Below, piece by piece: positions 1-6,235 of a DNA stretch of 10,762 nt. The notes below the pieces were generated by a model, which was not told the DNA's origin, made no database searches, and worked only from the letters and a program-made list of their open reading frames with translations. Position 1 is the stretch's first letter, and each line of letters opens with the position of its first letter. The position numbers were made by a program, and so were the translations under genes. Source of the DNA: Syntrophomonadaceae bacterium (GTDB lineage: Bacteria > Bacillota > Dethiobacteria > DTU022); NCBI GenBank assembly GCA_003558195.1, contig PWMM01000102.1:1-10762 (forward strand), in the 5' to 3' direction.

Positions 1-350
1 AAAGATCGCAGTGCATAATCATAGCTTGTCCATAATAAAACTCCCAGGAATATAAGCATGCAAAGAAAAGCTACAATATCTGAAACAAGTTTCATAAATG
101 GTGGGAACTTGTCGTAAAAAACATCCACACTAATTATCTGGCGCTTATAAATATGGTAACCTGCGCCCAGAAAAACCATGATGGCAAACATCTGCATGTT
201 CATGTCCCATACCCACAGGGTGGGGCGCCTGAAAAAATACCTCATGACCACTTCTAAGATCATAAATACAGTTACTATCAATACGGCATAGCAAGCAATG
301 TTACCCAGCCAGTTGTTAACAAAATCAATTCCTCGTCCAATTAACTTCAT
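1..350 (-). CDS. dctQ: TRAP transporter small permease (DctQ-like), 3' part outside window
   Basis: About 116 N-terminal residues are present; the frame stays open to the window edge. It would be the small membrane subunit of a tripartite ATP-independent periplasmic (TRAP) transporter, working with the DctP receptor encoded just upstream and a large DctM permease expected next, beyond position 1. The sequence shows a start MKLIGRGIDF, a first membrane helix at about residues 15-36, an R-rich turn (MRYFFRRPTLWVWD), a second helix ending in FLGAGYHIYKRQIISVDVF, and a third from about residue 88. The W-x-D/E, FLGA and H...VD elements are typical of DctQ. The ATG at 350 has the ribosome binding site AAAAGGAGG 8 bases upstream. 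The substrate cannot be read from this subunit; TRAP systems usually carry organic acids. The short length is due only to the window edge. Confidence 0.9.
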   Translation of the reverse strand, partial: MKLIGRGIDFVNNWLGNIACYAVLIVTVFMILEVVMRYFFRRPTLWVWDMNMQMFAIMVFLGAGYHIYKRQIISVDVFYDKFPPFMKLVSDIVAFLCMLIFLGVLLWTSYDYALRS

Positions 351-502
351 CTACAAGCCTCCTTTTGGAAGAAAGCTACTCAATCAATAAGATTTAAGGG
401 GACATATATTTGAAACCAGTCAAAATAATATGCCCCCCATACTAGTAACTAGTTAGCGCCTACATCATTAACTAATACAGGCTTGGTTGAAAGTTGCCTT
501 CT
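351..502 (-). other. dctP-dctQ intergenic spacer with dyads
   Basis: A 152-base spacer lies between two genes that are normally co-transcribed. It holds an inverted repeat TAGTTA (450-455) / TAACTA (469-474) with a 13-base loop, next to a doubled palindrome ACTAGTAACTAGT (441-453). No T-tract follows, so it is not a clear intrinsic terminator. It may act as an mRNA processing or stabilising site that lets the receptor be made in excess over the permeases, which is common in TRAP operons. That role is inference. Confidence 0.25.
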
Positions 503-1639
503 TTAGGGTTTAAAGTCCCCTTCTTCATGCTGTTCAAACCAGCTGTTGATTATTTCAACAGCCTGCCTGGTATATTCATCTCTATCTTCAACTTCCGGCC
601 AGAGTTCTTGTGTGGCCAGTTCTCTTAGTTCTTCAACCACGGCAGTATGGTCTACTACAGTATAACCAAGCTCTTCTTCTCTTTCATATACCTCTTCCCA
701 CATTGCCTCATACAAATCATGAAGCTCAGGAATATAAACTTCCCTGTAGGCTTCGTGGACGATCTGCTGAATATCTTCCGGCAGCGCGTTCCAGGAATCC
801 GGGTTGATTGTCATATGGCTTTTGCTATGTGGCGAAATGGTAGGGATATGAATATAAGGTGCCACTTCATACCAGGCATAATCTATAAACCCATCCACAC
901 TCCAGGTAGCAGCATCAATGGTTCCCAGGCTAAGCTCAGTATACATTTCAGCACCTGGCACAAAAGTGGTGGAAACCCCTGCTGCTTCTAATAAATCAAC
1001 CCAGGCTCCGGTAGCTCTGACAATCATGCCCCGGAGATCATCCATACTTTCGATTGGCTCAACTGAGTTAATAACAGGATAACCACTGTAAGAATGGGAT
1101 CCCAGGTAGTAAACCCCACCTTGCTCCATGTATGCTTCCCTGAAAAGCTCTACAAGCGCTCCATCTTCAAAGTCGAATAGCATATGCTCTGCATCTTCCG
1201 TATAACCAAAACCGGGCCATTGTCCGGGCAATCCACCTTCAATGTCTCCAACAGGAACAACATCCCTGAAATAACCGCCGTATGCATGAGATACATCAAT
1301 TACACCTCGTGCATTTGCTTCAAGCTGCTCTTCTTCGGGTACAATAGTCCCGGCTGGGAAAGCGGTAATCTCCAGGCGACCACCGGATCTCTCATAAATC
1401 GCATCAAAGAAAGCATCTAGAGCGACATATTCCATATCCGCTTCACCGTATGCAACCTGGTGACGCCAGGTAAATGTTTCATCGGGATCTGCTGGCTCAT
1501 CGGGCTCATCGGGCTCATCTACGGGCTCATCTGGATCATCAGGCTCAGCAACAGGTTCATCAGCCTCGCAGCCACTCATTAAAAAGCCCATCCCAAAAAG
1601 TAAACTTAAAGCCAGTAACGCAATTAAAAATCGCTTCAT
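503..1639 (-). CDS. dctP: TRAP transporter solute receptor lipoprotein (DctP family)
   Basis: 378 residues. It binds the substrate outside the membrane and delivers it to the DctQ/DctM permeases. Residues 1-23 are a lipoprotein signal peptide (MKRF, hydrophobic core, LMSGC), so C24 should be lipidated and anchored. Residues 25-54 are a very acidic, proline-rich linker made of D-E-P units. The receptor fold starts near residue 56 (TFTWRHQV). The expected carboxylate-binding arginine is R208 in DLRGMIVRATGAWVD, followed by the family pattern EMYTELSLGTIDA. A TTG at 1669 extends the frame, but a likely -10 box at 1672-1677 puts transcription start near 1665. The ATG at 1639 has GGGGGT about 10 bases upstream, so I chose it. 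Substrate unknown; the family favours mono- or dicarboxylates. Confidence 0.92.
   Translation of the reverse strand: MKRFLIALLALSLLFGMGFLMSGCEADEPVAEPDDPDEPVDEPDEPDEPADPDETFTWRHQVAYGEADMEYVALDAFFDAIYERSGGRLEITAFPAGTIVPEEEQLEANARGVIDVSHAYGGYFRDVVPVGDIEGGLPGQWPGFGYTEDAEHMLFDFEDGALVELFREAYMEQGGVYYLGSHSYSGYPVINSVEPIESMDDLRGMIVRATGAWVDLLEAAGVSTTFVPGAEMYTELSLGTIDAATWSVDGFIDYAWYEVAPYIHIPTISPHSKSHMTINPDSWNALPEDIQQIVHEAYREVYIPELHDLYEAMWEEVYEREEELGYTVVDHTAVVEELRELATQELWPEVEDRDEYTRQAVEIINSWFEQHEEGDFKP
1485..1565 (-). repeat. Tandem 9-base repeat encoding the D-E-P linker of DctP
   Basis: On the plus strand GGGCTCATC and close variants recur in tandem with a 9-base period. On the coding strand this reads GATGAGCCC (Asp-Glu-Pro), with some units varied to DDP, EPA or EPV. 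It lies directly after the lipidated cysteine and before the folded receptor domain. Being in frame with a unit length divisible by three, copy number can change without breaking the gene. Confidence 0.75.
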
Positions 1640-1671
1640 TCTTTTTTTTACCCCCTTCAGGTAAAACAATT

Positions 1672-1700
1672 ATTATACTCCTGTAAATCTTAAAAACCAT
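1672..1700 (-). promoter_or_regulatory. Likely promoter of dctP
   Basis: A perfect TATAAT lies at 1672-1677 on the minus strand. The -35 position (about 1695-1700, ATGGTT) is weak. The expected transcription start near 1665 gives a leader of about 25 bases to the ATG at 1639, which contains the G-rich ribosome binding site. Confidence 0.45.
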
Positions 1701-2035
1701 ACTTTACCCGGTGTTGAATACATATTCACAGAAGTCTGTTAACAATAATCGATCTCTGCATCAACAAACCGGGCATCATACCAGTTTAACTTACCAGCTT
1801 CATTAAGCTGCATTTCTTTACCTTAAGCATCACCTCTTCAGGTTTTAAAAAAGATCTTATTAACTGCCTGGAAGGTGTTTAGAGATAAAACACTTTTAGC
1901 CTTTAAAAATTTTTAAACTGTAAGCAGCCTTGCTTATAGCAATGCATAAAGTATATACAAATAGATTTAATGTGTAAAGCTATAAAATACCGCTTAAACA
2001 GGCCTCTTAACACCCCGATTATCTATATAGTCCCC
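1701..2035. other. Gene-poor spacer between aminotransferase and dctP, with dyads
   Basis: Apart from the doubtful 24-codon ORF I see no gene. Three dyads stand out: CAGCTT-CATT-AAGCTG at 1795-1810; an extended GTGTTT-agagata-AAACAC repeat at 1872-1896; and CTGTAAGCA-GCCT-TGCTTATAG at 1918-1939, nine pairs with one G-T. None has a T-tract in the minus direction, so no convincing terminator for the aminotransferase gene was found. The 1872-1896 dyad lies about 200 bases upstream of the dctP promoter and could be a regulator site. Confidence 0.35.
1739..1813 (-). CDS. Possible 24-residue small ORF
   Basis: ATG at 1813, stop TAA at 1739-1741, 24 codons, starting MQLNEAGKLNWYDARFVDAE. AAGG lies 7 bases before the ATG. 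The composition (W, Y, D, R, E) looks protein-like, and it is on the same strand as its neighbours, between the aminotransferase and dctP. It could be a real small peptide, an upstream leader, or the remnant of a lost gene; there is no recognisable family. A hairpin CAGCTT-CATT-AAGCTG (1795-1810) falls inside it. Confidence 0.2.
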   Translation of the reverse strand: MQLNEAGKLNWYDARFVDAEIDYC

Positions 2036-3316
2036 TTAAGATTGATTTGCCAGAGCATGCTCAAATATTTGCAAGGCTTCATCAATTACCGGCTTTGACA
2101 CATTAAGAGGAGCTATAAAACGAATACAATTCTTAAATGTTCCACAGGGGAAAAGCAAAAGATTATTATCCCGGCAGTAATTTGTAACCTTTTTGTTCAA
2201 ATCTGCATCTGGATTACCTTTGGCGTCAACCAGCTCAACTGCCAGCATCAATCCGAGACCACGCACATCTCCAATAAAGTTAAACTTGTTTTGCAGTTCT
2301 ATTAGTCTATTTTTGAAATAATAACCGTTATCACGGCAATTATCCAGCACCTTTTCTTCTTCTATTGTCTCCAGGGAAGCAACGGCTGCAGCACAGCTCA
2401 CAGGGTTAGCTCCAAACGTGGTTCCATGAGCCCCAGGAGCCCAGTCACGCATTAATCCTTCATTAGCTACTACAGCAGAAAGAGGCAAGCCTCCGGCAAT
2501 AGCTTTGCCCAGCACTAAAATATCAGGAATTACATCAAAGTGTTCAGCAGCAAACATTTGGCCGGTCCGGCCAAACCCGGTTTGAATCTCATCAAACGCA
2601 AGCAATATATTATGCTCCTTGCAAAGCTTTGCCAGTGCATGGACATATTTCGGGGGAGGAACAATATAACCACCTTCACCCTGGACAGGCTCAAATAAGG
2701 CCATTGCCACTTCATCAGACGGTACAAGATAGTGGAAGGCAGTATTTATTTCTTCCAAGCATTCAAGCGAGCAAGTGTCTACATGCTGACCATAAGGGCA
2801 GCGGAAACAATAGGGATAAGGCACATGATAGATGCCCGGCAACAAAGGTTCATAATTTTTTCGAAAACTGACTGTTGAAGAGGTCATTGAAGTAGCGCCA
2901 AAAGTTCTACCATGAAAAGAACCGCGAAAAGCCAAATAAGCTCTTTTACCAGTCGTGTAACGAGCCAGCTTTAATGAACCTTCAACAGCCTCCGCTCCGG
3001 AGTTGCTAAAGAAAAACATATTTAAATCACCAGGGGTTAATTCGACCAATTTATTGACTAGATTAAGAGCAGAAGGGTAATACCCCAGATTAAATGAACC
3101 GTGTATCAATTTTTTTGCCTGCTCTTCAATCGCTTTAACAATTTTAGGATGGCAATGACCCAGCGCATTGACAGCGATGCCTTGCACAAAATCCAGGTAT
3201 TTTTCTCCTTCAGTGGTATACAAATATGGGCCTTCACCTTTTTCGAAGTGAAGCTGGGTGGCTTTTTGCAAAGCGGGTGTGAAGTGTAAACTTAAATCTT
3301 GCTCTTCTTTTGACAT
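2036..3316 (-). CDS. Class-III PLP aminotransferase (GABA / ornithine aminotransferase type)
   Basis: 426 residues, normal for the family. It should use pyridoxal phosphate to transfer an amino group, usually from an omega-amino acid to 2-oxoglutarate, in the cytoplasm. Visible motifs: SNSGAEAVE (phosphate binding, about 104-112), FRGSFHGRT (130-138), FDEIQTGFGRTG with the PLP-contacting Asp (about 242), and LGKAIAGGLPL with the Schiff-base Lys at about 271. A segment with four cysteines, CFRC-x8-C-x3-C (about 170-186), is an insertion not seen in all relatives. GTG at 3325 also opens the frame, but AAGGA at 3327-3331 is only one base from it and 10 bases from the ATG at 3316, so I chose the ATG. 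Some class-III enzymes of this type are amino-acid racemases, so gabT is not assigned. The gene follows the ACT/UPF0210 pair after 168 bases and may be co-transcribed. Confidence 0.9.
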   Translation of the reverse strand: MSKEEQDLSLHFTPALQKATQLHFEKGEGPYLYTTEGEKYLDFVQGIAVNALGHCHPKIVKAIEEQAKKLIHGSFNLGYYPSALNLVNKLVELTPGDLNMFFFSNSGAEAVEGSLKLARYTTGKRAYLAFRGSFHGRTFGATSMTSSTVSFRKNYEPLLPGIYHVPYPYCFRCPYGQHVDTCSLECLEEINTAFHYLVPSDEVAMALFEPVQGEGGYIVPPPKYVHALAKLCKEHNILLAFDEIQTGFGRTGQMFAAEHFDVIPDILVLGKAIAGGLPLSAVVANEGLMRDWAPGAHGTTFGANPVSCAAAVASLETIEEEKVLDNCRDNGYYFKNRLIELQNKFNFIGDVRGLGLMLAVELVDAKGNPDADLNKKVTNYCRDNNLLLFPCGTFKNCIRFIAPLNVSKPVIDEALQIFEHALANQS

Positions 3317-3484
3317 TAACTTCACGTCCTTCTTTATATATTGTTAGTGACTTATAAAGCTTATTTTCTTTAACCATCACTTAATACACTGATAATTATT
3401 CTACATAAGCTTGAAAATACCTTTTGAAATTGGTTTAAGTAATTATTATTTCTTCAAATTCAATAATCCAAAAGGGGCGACGAT
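3317..3484 (-). other. Spacer between UPF0210 and aminotransferase genes
   Basis: AT-rich, no ORF. An inverted repeat AAGCTTAT (3357-3364) / ATAAGCTT (3405-3412) and a wider dyad CCTTTTG (3420-3426) / CAAAAGG (3469-3475) are present. No clear terminator for the upstream gene and no convincing promoter for the downstream gene can be read, so read-through from the ACT/UPF0210 promoter is possible. Confidence 0.25.
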
Positions 3485-4852
3485 CTAGTTGCGCAAACTC
3501 TGAATAGGTGCTGGAATTCTCCCACCTCGTTCAACAAACTTCGCTGCGGAAAAACGATTAACATCCATAATTGGAGCTTTTCCAAGTAAACCGCCAAACT
3601 CAACCTGATCTCCTAAATCTTTACCAGCAGCCGGTATGATTCTAACAGCTGTTGTTTTATTGTTAAACACCCCGATTGCAGCTTCATCTGCTATAATAGC
3701 TGCGATTGTTTCAACAGGGGTATCACCGGGGACAGCAACCATGTCCAGGCCCACTGAGCATACTGCTGTCATTGCTTCCAGCTTTTCAAGGCTTAAAGCA
3801 CCATCTAATACTGAAGCTATCATTCCTGCATCTTCACTTACTGGAATAAAGGCTCCGGACAAACCTCCAACATAAGAAGAGGCCATTGCACCGCCTTTTT
3901 TTACAGCATCATTAAGGAGGGCCAGGGCTGCAGTTGAGCCTGAAGCACCGCAACGTTCAAGCCCCATCTCTTCAAGTATTTCAGCCACACTATCACCGAC
4001 AGCAGGTGTGGGGGCCAGGGAGAGATCTACAATTCCAAAAGGGACACCCAACCGGTTAGCTGTAGTCCTGCCCACCAGTTCACCCATGCGGGTTATCTTA
4101 AAAGCAATCTTTTTTATTGTTTCTGAAAGAGTGCCAAGATCACTGTTTCCATTTTTTTTAATAGCACTTTTTACCACTCCGGGGCCACTAACTCCAATAT
4201 TTATCACACAGTCTGGTTCACCAATGCCATGAAAAGCTCCAGCCATAAAAGGATTATCTTCTGGCACGTTAGCGAAAATTACTATCTTGGCACAGCCTAT
4301 GCTGTCCCGGCTGGCAGTAAGTTGAGCCGTTTTTTTAATCATTCGGCTACACAGGTTTATAGCATCCATGTTAATGCCTGAACGAGAAGTAGCAACATTA
4401 ATGGAAGAGCAAACTCTTTCAGTAGCACTAATACTCTCAGGTATAGATTTAATCAGTATTTCATCTCCAGCGGTAAAACCTTTATGAACAAGAGCAGAAA
4501 ACCCTCCTATAAAATTTACGCCAACTGCTTCTGCTGCCCGATCAAGAGCGCGGGCATATTCAATATAGTGATCAACTGAACTAGCCTCAGCCATTAGGGC
4601 TATTGGTGTCACAGAAATTCTTTTGTTGACAATCGGAATCCCGTACTCCCGAGCAATATCATCTCCAGTTTTAACCAGCTTATTCGCTTTGGTTGTAATT
4701 TTTTCATATATTTTTCGACAAGCCTCAAGATGATCAGAACTACCACAATCCCTCAAGCTGATACCCATAGTAATAGTCCTGATATCTAAGTTATCTTTTT
4801 GAACCATCTTGATAGTTTCTAGAATTTCTTCAGTTGTTAACAGCCTTTTCAA
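3485..4852 (-). CDS. UPF0210 / DUF711 (PFL family) protein
   Basis: Up to 455 residues, matching the roughly 445-residue UPF0210 family almost end to end. It is recognised from DIRTITMGISLRDC, GIPIVNKRISVTPI, FIGGFSALVHKG, CSSINVATSRSGINM, NPFMAGAFHGIGEPD, SLAPTPAVGDSVAEILEEMG, GGLSGAFIPVSED and the C-terminal RGGRIPAPIQSLRN. The family is distantly related to pyruvate formate-lyase-like folds by name, but its reaction is not established. The start is uncertain. TTG at 4852 touches GGAAAGGG (4853-4860) with no spacer; CTG at 4843 has normal spacing and gives the usual family length; ATG at 4862 is out of frame and opens only 10 codons. The ACT-domain gene ends 26 bases upstream, so the two form a tight pair and translation may be coupled. 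Confidence 0.93.
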   Translation of the reverse strand: MKRLLTTEEILETIKMVQKDNLDIRTITMGISLRDCGSSDHLEACRKIYEKITTKANKLVKTGDDIAREYGIPIVNKRISVTPIALMAEASSVDHYIEYARALDRAAEAVGVNFIGGFSALVHKGFTAGDEILIKSIPESISATERVCSSINVATSRSGINMDAINLCSRMIKKTAQLTASRDSIGCAKIVIFANVPEDNPFMAGAFHGIGEPDCVINIGVSGPGVVKSAIKKNGNSDLGTLSETIKKIAFKITRMGELVGRTTANRLGVPFGIVDLSLAPTPAVGDSVAEILEEMGLERCGASGSTAALALLNDAVKKGGAMASSYVGGLSGAFIPVSEDAGMIASVLDGALSLEKLEAMTAVCSVGLDMVAVPGDTPVETIAAIIADEAAIGVFNNKTTAVRIIPAAGKDLGDQVEFGGLLGKAPIMDVNRFSAAKFVERGGRIPAPIQSLRN

Positions 4853-4878
4853 CCCTTTCCATTATAAAATATTTGATG

Positions 4879-5211
4879 TTAAATCCTGTGCATATAATTA
4901 AATACATCTTCGTGCTGGGCATCAATTCGAACCTGAAGTTCTTCTCCCTTGCTGTGTAGCAAATCTTTGATAGTTAACAAATCAACCGCAGCTTTGTCCA
5001 TATCAGCCACAAGGACCATTACAAAAAATTCCTGCATAATAGTTTGATTTATATCAAGGATATTTACACTATGCTCGGCTAACACTTTTGTTACAGCTGC
5101 AATAATTCCAACCCTGTCTGGACCAATTACCGTTATCACAATACGATTACTGCCATCTCTTTGCTCAATGTCGTTTTCATTTTCTTCTGGTAGCATTTTT
5201 GAGTAATCCAC
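4879..5211 (-). CDS. ACT domain protein, UPF0237 family
   Basis: About 110 residues. A single ACT domain starts at IVITVIGPDRVGIIAAVTKVL, continues through NILDINQTIMQEFFVMVLVAD and ends LQVRIDAQHEDVFNYMHRI, which matches small UPF0237 proteins. ACT domains bind small ligands, usually amino acids; GPDRVGI is the typical ligand-side loop. The protein is probably a cytoplasmic sensor or partner of the UPF0210 protein encoded next, as these genes are adjacent in many bacteria. An N-terminal tail of about 24 acidic residues is longer than usual. Start: AAAGGA (5221-5226) touches the TTG at 5220 but is 9 bases from the in-frame GTG at 5211, so I prefer GTG; an ATG at 5196 lacks a ribosome binding site. 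The ligand cannot be told. Confidence 0.88.
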   Translation of the reverse strand: MDYSKMLPEENENDIEQRDGSNRIVITVIGPDRVGIIAAVTKVLAEHSVNILDINQTIMQEFFVMVLVADMDKAAVDLLTIKDLLHSKGEELQVRIDAQHEDVFNYMHRI

Positions 5212-5316
5212 ATTTAACAATCCTTTCTTTAAGCCACTTCACTTTATTGGAGTTCATTTTTTGTTACTGAACGTAGCTGTTAAATTAGTTGAAGTTAGAC
5301 CTGAACTTATTTATGA

Positions 5317-5327
5317 ATTATATCATA
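5317..5327 (-). promoter_or_regulatory. Extended -10 promoter of the ACT/UPF0210 pair
   Basis: The minus strand reads TATGATATAAT: a perfect TATAAT (5317-5322) preceded by the TRTGN extension. No good -35 is seen, as expected for extended -10 promoters. Start near 5310 leaves a leader of about 100 bases to the GTG, with short inverted repeats (AGTTCA...TGAACT) but no known riboswitch that I recognise. Confidence 0.6.
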
Positions 5328-5354
5328 CCAAACCTTCGATCATCTTACTAATAC

Positions 5355-5408
5355 TAGCATAGAATAAATGCCGGGTTTTTATCTAAACCCGGCATTTATT
5401 TTATGCTA
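5355..5408 (-). terminator. Long (24-bp) hairpin downstream of hsp20
   Basis: Left arm 5355-5378 and right arm 5385-5408 pair over 24 positions around a 6-base loop (TTATCT), with a single G-T position. The GC-rich inner part is GCCGGGTTT / AAACCCGGC, flanked by AT-rich outer arms that supply U-rich runs. It starts 30 bases after the hsp20 stop, so it probably terminates hsp20. It lacks a long T-tract outside the stem, so it may also act as an RNA-stabilising element. Confidence 0.7.
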
Positions 5409-5437
5409 ATTGCTATCAGATTTCAGTATTGACTGAT

Positions 5438-5875
5438 TTAGCTTTCATCTTTAACTTCAATAGTTCGACTTCTCAATTCATCAGTCTTCGGCATTTCAAT
5501 CCGCAAGACACCCGCTTTGAAACCTGCGCTTACACTATCTGCTTTAATTGGAACAGGCAATTTAAAACTACGATAAAACTTGCCACCACTTCTTTCCTGC
5601 CATAATACTTCGCCTTCCATAGTTTCAACCTTGGTTTCACCAGATATTGTGAGAGTATCATTGTTAGTAGTTACTTCAACATCTTCACTTTTTACGCCAG
5701 GCAGATTAACCAAAGCCACCAGAGCATTCTCTGTATCATAAAGATCTACCTGGGGGAATACACCTTGCCCGGATGCCGGCCAATTGCGGAAGAAAGCATC
5801 AGCAAATACCTGATCAATTCCAGAGCGGATCCGATCCATTTCATTACCTGAACTTCTTCTTATTAGGTCTCTCAT
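5438..5875 (-). CDS. hsp20: Small heat shock protein (Hsp20 / alpha-crystallin family)
   Basis: 145 residues, normal for bacterial Hsp20. It is an ATP-independent cytoplasmic chaperone that holds unfolding proteins in large oligomers. The N-terminal arm is residues 1-40. The alpha-crystallin domain runs from about 41 (PQVDLYDTENALVALVNLPG) to 131, ending in the signature GFKAGVLRIEMPK. The C-terminal I-x-V anchoring motif is IEV (139-141) in RSRTIEVKDES, which docks onto neighbouring subunits. The ATG at 5875 has GAGGAGG 8 bases upstream. Control is clear from sequence: a sigma-A promoter overlapped by a perfect CIRCE operator, so HrcA should repress it and heat should induce it. It is a single-gene unit closed by the hairpin at 5355-5408. 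Confidence 0.95.
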   Translation of the reverse strand: MRDLIRRSSGNEMDRIRSGIDQVFADAFFRNWPASGQGVFPQVDLYDTENALVALVNLPGVKSEDVEVTTNNDTLTISGETKVETMEGEVLWQERSGGKFYRSFKLPVPIKADSVSAGFKAGVLRIEMPKTDELRSRTIEVKDES

Positions 5876-5906
5876 GGCTATACCTCCTCAGAGATTATGT
5901 TTATTA

Positions 5907-5933
5907 TTAGCACTCTCTATCAATGAGTGCTAA
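5907..5933 (-). promoter_or_regulatory. CIRCE operator (HrcA binding site)
   Basis: TTAGCACTC, nine bases, GAGTGCTAA: a perfect match to the CIRCE consensus. The symmetry extends to 14 bases per arm (5902-5915 and 5925-5938). It covers the predicted hsp20 transcription start, so bound HrcA would block initiation. Confidence 0.96.
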
Positions 5934-5937
5934 TAAT

Positions 5938-5966
5938 ATTATGCTAAGAAACTTTATGCTAAGCAA
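5938..5966 (-). promoter_or_regulatory. Sigma-A promoter of hsp20
   Basis: On the minus strand TTGCTT (5961-5966) and CATAAT (5938-5943) are separated by 17 bases. The start would be near 5931, inside CIRCE. The 9-mer TTAGCATAA occurs twice in this promoter, once between the boxes and once overlapping the -10. Confidence 0.75.
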
Positions 5967-6075
5967 GCCCTGATTAAGGCAAATAGAGGCAAATAAGGAG
6001 TATATATGATAATTATCCACGATAATTACTTTTTTTCTCATCATAATTAAAGATTTTAAAATATATCAAGGCTTT
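5967..6075. other. Spacer between hsp20 promoter and tRNA terminator
   Basis: No supported gene. It contains the direct repeat GGCAAATA twice with a 10-base period, a 10-base palindrome GATAATTATC and a plus-strand micro-ORF of 14 codons (6006-6050) preceded by AAGGAG that I do not accept as a gene. Confidence 0.3.
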
Positions 6076-6118
6076 ATTAAAAAGCGAAAGCCATGTCATC
6101 AGACAGGGCTTTCGCTTT
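6076..6118 (-). terminator. Intrinsic terminator of tRNA-Gly
   Basis: On the minus strand AAAGCGAAAGCC (arm at 6107-6118) pairs over 12 bases with GGCTTTCGCTTT (arm at 6081-6092), with an inner GTC/GAC pairing and then a T-run (TTTTTAATAAA). The first A of the stem is also the last base of the encoded CCA end of the tRNA. Confidence 0.92.
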
Positions 6119-6191
6119 GGAGCGGGTGATGGGAATCGAACCCACGTGACTAGCTTGGAAGGCTAGGGCTCTACCATTGAGCTACACCCGC
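6118..6191 (-). tRNA. tRNA-Gly, anticodon UCC
   Basis: 74 bases including an encoded CCA. Acceptor GCGGGTG/CACCCGC, D-arm GCTC-AATGGTA-GAGC, anticodon stem CTAGC/GCTAG with loop CTTCCAA (anticodon TCC), short variable loop, T-arm GTGGG-TTCGATT-CCCAT, discriminator T. It closely resembles tRNA-Gly(UCC) of other Firmicutes and reads GGA and, by wobble, GGG codons. It stands alone, with its own promoter and terminator. Confidence 0.97.
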
Positions 6192-6206
6192 ACGTTTTGC
6201 AGATGA

Positions 6207-6235
6207 ATCATAGCAAGTAAATTGGGTCTTTCTAA
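6207..6235 (-). promoter_or_regulatory. Likely promoter of tRNA-Gly
   Basis: TATGAT at 6207-6212 with a weak TTAGAA (6230-6235) 17 bases upstream. Start near 6200 leaves about 9 bases before the mature tRNA end at 6191. Confidence 0.5.

Noticed and set aside
610..991. Overlapping plus-strand open frames opposite dctP.
   Set aside because: Antisense shadows of dctP; composition not protein-like and no supporting signals.
394..2039. TTAAGGGGAC occurs at about 394 (plus) and again at about 2030-2039 (minus), facing inwards like terminal inverted repeats around dctP.
   Set aside because: A 10-base match is expected many times by chance in 10 kb, similarity ends after the core, no transposase or target duplication is seen, and it would split a normal dctP-dctQ operon.
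3636..4232. Plus-strand open frames of 74-79 codons opposite the UPF0210 gene.
   Set aside because: They are antisense shadows of a well-conserved coding region, with no ribosome binding sites.
5211..5310. The 100-base leader of the ACT gene as a riboswitch.
   Set aside because: Only short 5-6 base stems are found; no known riboswitch core and no terminator/antiterminator pair is visible.
6006..6050. Plus-strand ORF of 14 codons preceded by AAGGAG.
   Set aside because: Very short, low-complexity (MIIIHDNYFFSHHN), no promoter seen on that strand, and the site lies between a minus-strand promoter and a terminator.
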